Source: Bradyrhizobium archetypum | GTDB lineage: Bacteria; Pseudomonadota; Alphaproteobacteria; Rhizobiales; Xanthobacteraceae | Assembly: GCF_013114835.1 (NCBI RefSeq) | Contig: NZ_JAAVLW010000006.1 | Coordinates: forward strand, 62,001 to 126,000 | Length of the DNA: 64,000 nt | Reading direction: 5' to 3' | Part shown: positions 62,197 to 64,000 of the stretch, one piece after another | Layout of the letters: every line of letters begins with the position of its first letter | Numbering within the stretch: position 1 is the first letter of the stretch | Notes under the pieces: model-generated | Told to the model about the DNA's origin: nothing | Database searches by the model: none | Seen by the model: only the letters and a program-made list of their open reading frames with translations | Translations under genes and position numbers: made by a program

Positions 62197-64000
62197 GTGA
62201 GGCAGCGTAAGACGGACTATGGGACCATCATTCTACACTGGACGTTCGTGGCAGCATTCGCGGTTGCACTCGTTACCGGCTTGCGCATTGCCACCGAGAC
62301 CCCCGACCGGACCTGGATCAACTGGTTCGATGCCGTACTGCCGCGCGACAGCGTATGGATCGCCCACATGCAGGCGGCCGTCGTTCTGGTCGCCGTGGCG
62401 ATCGGTTACGTCGTCTACATGCTCCGCTCCGGCCTCGGGCGCCGCGTCCAGCTCGACCGGGTTCGCCTGCGCGGATTGTTTAGCCGCGGACAGGCCAGGT
62501 TGAGCGCGGTGATTGCCCTGCTGTACTGGATCTTCTTTGTCACGATGTCGGGCCTGTTGATCAGCGGCGGCCTGCTCTATTTCGGCTTCTACTCCGGCTA
62601 TGACGTGGCGATGCTGCATTGGGTGGGGACCTGGGTGATCCTCGCCTTTGTCATCCTTCACGTCCTGACCCAGTACAAGAGCGGCGGCGTTTCGCAACTA
62701 ATGCGCATCTTTCGTCCCGCTCCGCTGCCGGCGCCGCCGCCGCGGCTCGATGCCGTCGAACTACTGGGCCTGCTGGCCGAGCGGTCGGCGCACCCGCCGG
62801 AGTCCAAGAACCCGGACGCGCCGCCCCAGGTCTCGTCCCACCCGCTGCAGCCGCGCGCAGAAGCGCGCCGTGACCGAGCGCCTGAGCCGGATCCGGCACC
62901 GCGCTCCCATGCCGCGCCTGCGCGATCGCGAAACCCGACGCTGCAGGCCAATGCGTTCGTCGTGGCGGTCGCCGCTGCGATCACCGGCGGCTCGCTCCTC
63001 GTCGCGACGGACCGGCTTTCCGTGGACAGCGTGCAGATTCGTCGTATCAATCCCGCCGACGCGCCGGCGCTCGACGGCGACACGTCAGATCGGGCCTGGC
63101 GCGGCGTCAAGCCATTTTCGCTGTTGACCGGAGAAGGCGGCAATTTCGACGGCAAGGGCGAAACCAGAATCGAAATCCGCGCGGTGCATGACGGCACCTA
63201 CGCCTATTTTCTGTTCACCTGGGAAGATTCGACGCGCTCGTTGAAGCACCTGCCGCTGATCAAGCAAGCCGATGGCTGGCACCTGCTTCATTCCGGCTTT
63301 CAGATTGGCGACGAGCATCAATACAATGAAGACAAGTTTTCGGTGCTGCTGACCACCGCTGACGTCACGCTGGCCGGCGGCCGAACCTTTCATCCAGGGC
63401 CGCAGCCGGTCGCCGGCGCGCCGGCCACCATGAGCGGGCGTGGGCTGCATTACACCGCCACCGGCTACGCCGATGTCTGGCAGTGGAAGGCGACCAGCAG
63501 CGCAGCCGGGTGGATGGATGACGCCCATTTCGGACCGCCGCTCAATCCGACCCCGATGCAGGCGGCAAACGTCGTGCCTTACAAAGGCGGCTTCGCACCG
63601 GATCCGGGAGCGGCGAACTACCGGGACAATTTCACCATCGAGGCCGACGTCGCCGGCGGTGCGCGCCGCAGCCGCCTGATCGCGCCGCTGCGCCTGCCCA
63701 AAGCCGTCGCGGCCACATCAGACGCATTGGGAGATATCGATCTCGATCCCACTCACGGTGAAAGCGACGGCGCACGCTGGTTCATGACCGAGCAGGATTC
63801 AGTGCCCTATTCGGCCGACGCCGACGCCCGCATCCCGACCGGGACCGTGATCCCGGGCGTCATCCTGGGTGGCGAATTTTCAGGCGATCGCGCCGACGTT
63901 CGATCTGCAGCCCGGTGGGCCTCCGGCCATTGGGCGCTGGAGGTGAAACGTCGGCTCGACACCACTAGCGAGTTTGACGTGCCGATCAGAAGCGGCGTCT
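62197..64000 (+). CDS. Cytochrome b561-type protein fused to an ethylbenzene-dehydrogenase-like haem domain (3' end cut by window edge)
   Basis: 601 codons are visible from a GTG at 62197 to the window edge. Residues ~8-175 form a four-helix cytochrome b561-like domain with haem His in TIILHWTFVAA, VWIAHMQAAV and VAMLHWVGTWVILAFVILHV. A Pro/Ala/Glu-rich linker (~175-240) and a further membrane helix lead to a periplasmic domain (~275 on) resembling the haem-binding ethylbenzene dehydrogenase gamma/DOMON fold (AVHDGTYAYFLFTWEDSTRS). It likely moves electrons between the quinone pool and a periplasmic redox partner. The SD is poor (GAGG close to the GTG). Confidence 0.78.
   Translation, partial: MRQRKTDYGTIILHWTFVAAFAVALVTGLRIATETPDRTWINWFDAVLPRDSVWIAHMQAAVVLVAVAIGYVVYMLRSGLGRRVQLDRVRLRGLFSRGQARLSAVIALLYWIFFVTMSGLLISGGLLYFGFYSGYDVAMLHWVGTWVILAFVILHVLTQYKSGGVSQLMRIFRPAPLPAPPPRLDAVELLGLLAERSAHPPESKNPDAPPQVSSHPLQPRAEARRDRAPEPDPAPRSHAAPARSRNPTLQANAFVVAVAAAITGGSLLVATDRLSVDSVQIRRINPADAPALDGDTSDRAWRGVKPFSLLTGEGGNFDGKGETRIEIRAVHDGTYAYFLFTWEDSTRSLKHLPLIKQADGWHLLHSGFQIGDEHQYNEDKFSVLLTTADVTLAGGRTFHPGPQPVAGAPATMSGRGLHYTATGYADVWQWKATSSAAGWMDDAHFGPPLNPTPMQAANVVPYKGGFAPDPGAANYRDNFTIEADVAGGARRSRLIAPLRLPKAVAATSDALGDIDLDPTHGESDGARWFMTEQDSVPYSADADARIPTGTVIPGVILGGEFSGDRADVRSAARWASGHWALEVKRRLDTTSEFDVPIRSGV

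Overview
The window looks like a stretch of core chromosome from a Bradyrhizobium-like alphaproteobacterium (Nitrobacteraceae). This rests on GC-rich coding throughout, several unrelated families of short palindromic intergenic repeats of the kind common in that group, a ROSE-type RNA thermometer in front of a small heat-shock gene, a homospermidine synthase, and PrtD-type secretion. There are no rRNA or tRNA genes, no CRISPR array, no integrase and no complete insertion sequence. No database search was run, so family names come from motifs.

Layout. 0-9 kb: a LysR regulator cut by the left edge, a TSUP exporter, a LysE exporter, a class III adenylate cyclase with TPR repeats, two alpha/beta hydrolases, and an hsp20 gene with an RpoH-like promoter and ROSE leader. 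9-16 kb: gltB and gltD (glutamate synthase), separated by a palindromic repeat. 16-28 kb: an outer-membrane barrel protein, kdsD-like isomerase, an AhpD-like protein divergent from an HxlR regulator across a nested operator, an NfeD/stomatin pair, hemH, a MAPEG protein, a thioesterase, a His-rich Ni/Co exporter with its DUF1007 partner, and an M3 peptidase. 28-33 kb: a polyamine block (ornithine decarboxylase behind a long structured leader, GNAT, RidA, homospermidine synthase). 33-39 kb: a complete Liv-type ABC importer operon headed by an intradiol ring-cleavage dioxygenase.

39.6-44.5 kb is a zinc-type metal operon: a tiny His-rich membrane protein, the three parts of a ZnuABC/AztABC-like importer, a CobW-type GTPase and a cytoplasmic WD40 protein. 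They run in one direction behind an excellent Zur-box palindrome 8 nt before the first start codon. 44.5-50 kb: a 45-residue membrane protein, a split permease pair, crcB with a MITE-like nested repeat at its 5' end, sodB, a GNAT, a MATE exporter and a DUF2147 protein. 50-56 kb: a DUF3095 protein with cyclase-like motifs, an Asp-nucleophile hydrolase, a GMC oxidoreductase, and htpG with an RpoH-like promoter.

56-64 kb holds the most unusual locus: a type I secretion ATPase and an adaptor with a ~240-residue Pro/Arg-rich N-terminal extension. They are divergent from an acidic, cysteine-free 491-residue protein with no signal peptide and no RTX repeats but three diverged helical repeats, which is the likely exported substrate. 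A cytochrome b561-type protein fused to an ethylbenzene-dehydrogenase-like haem domain follows and runs off the right edge.
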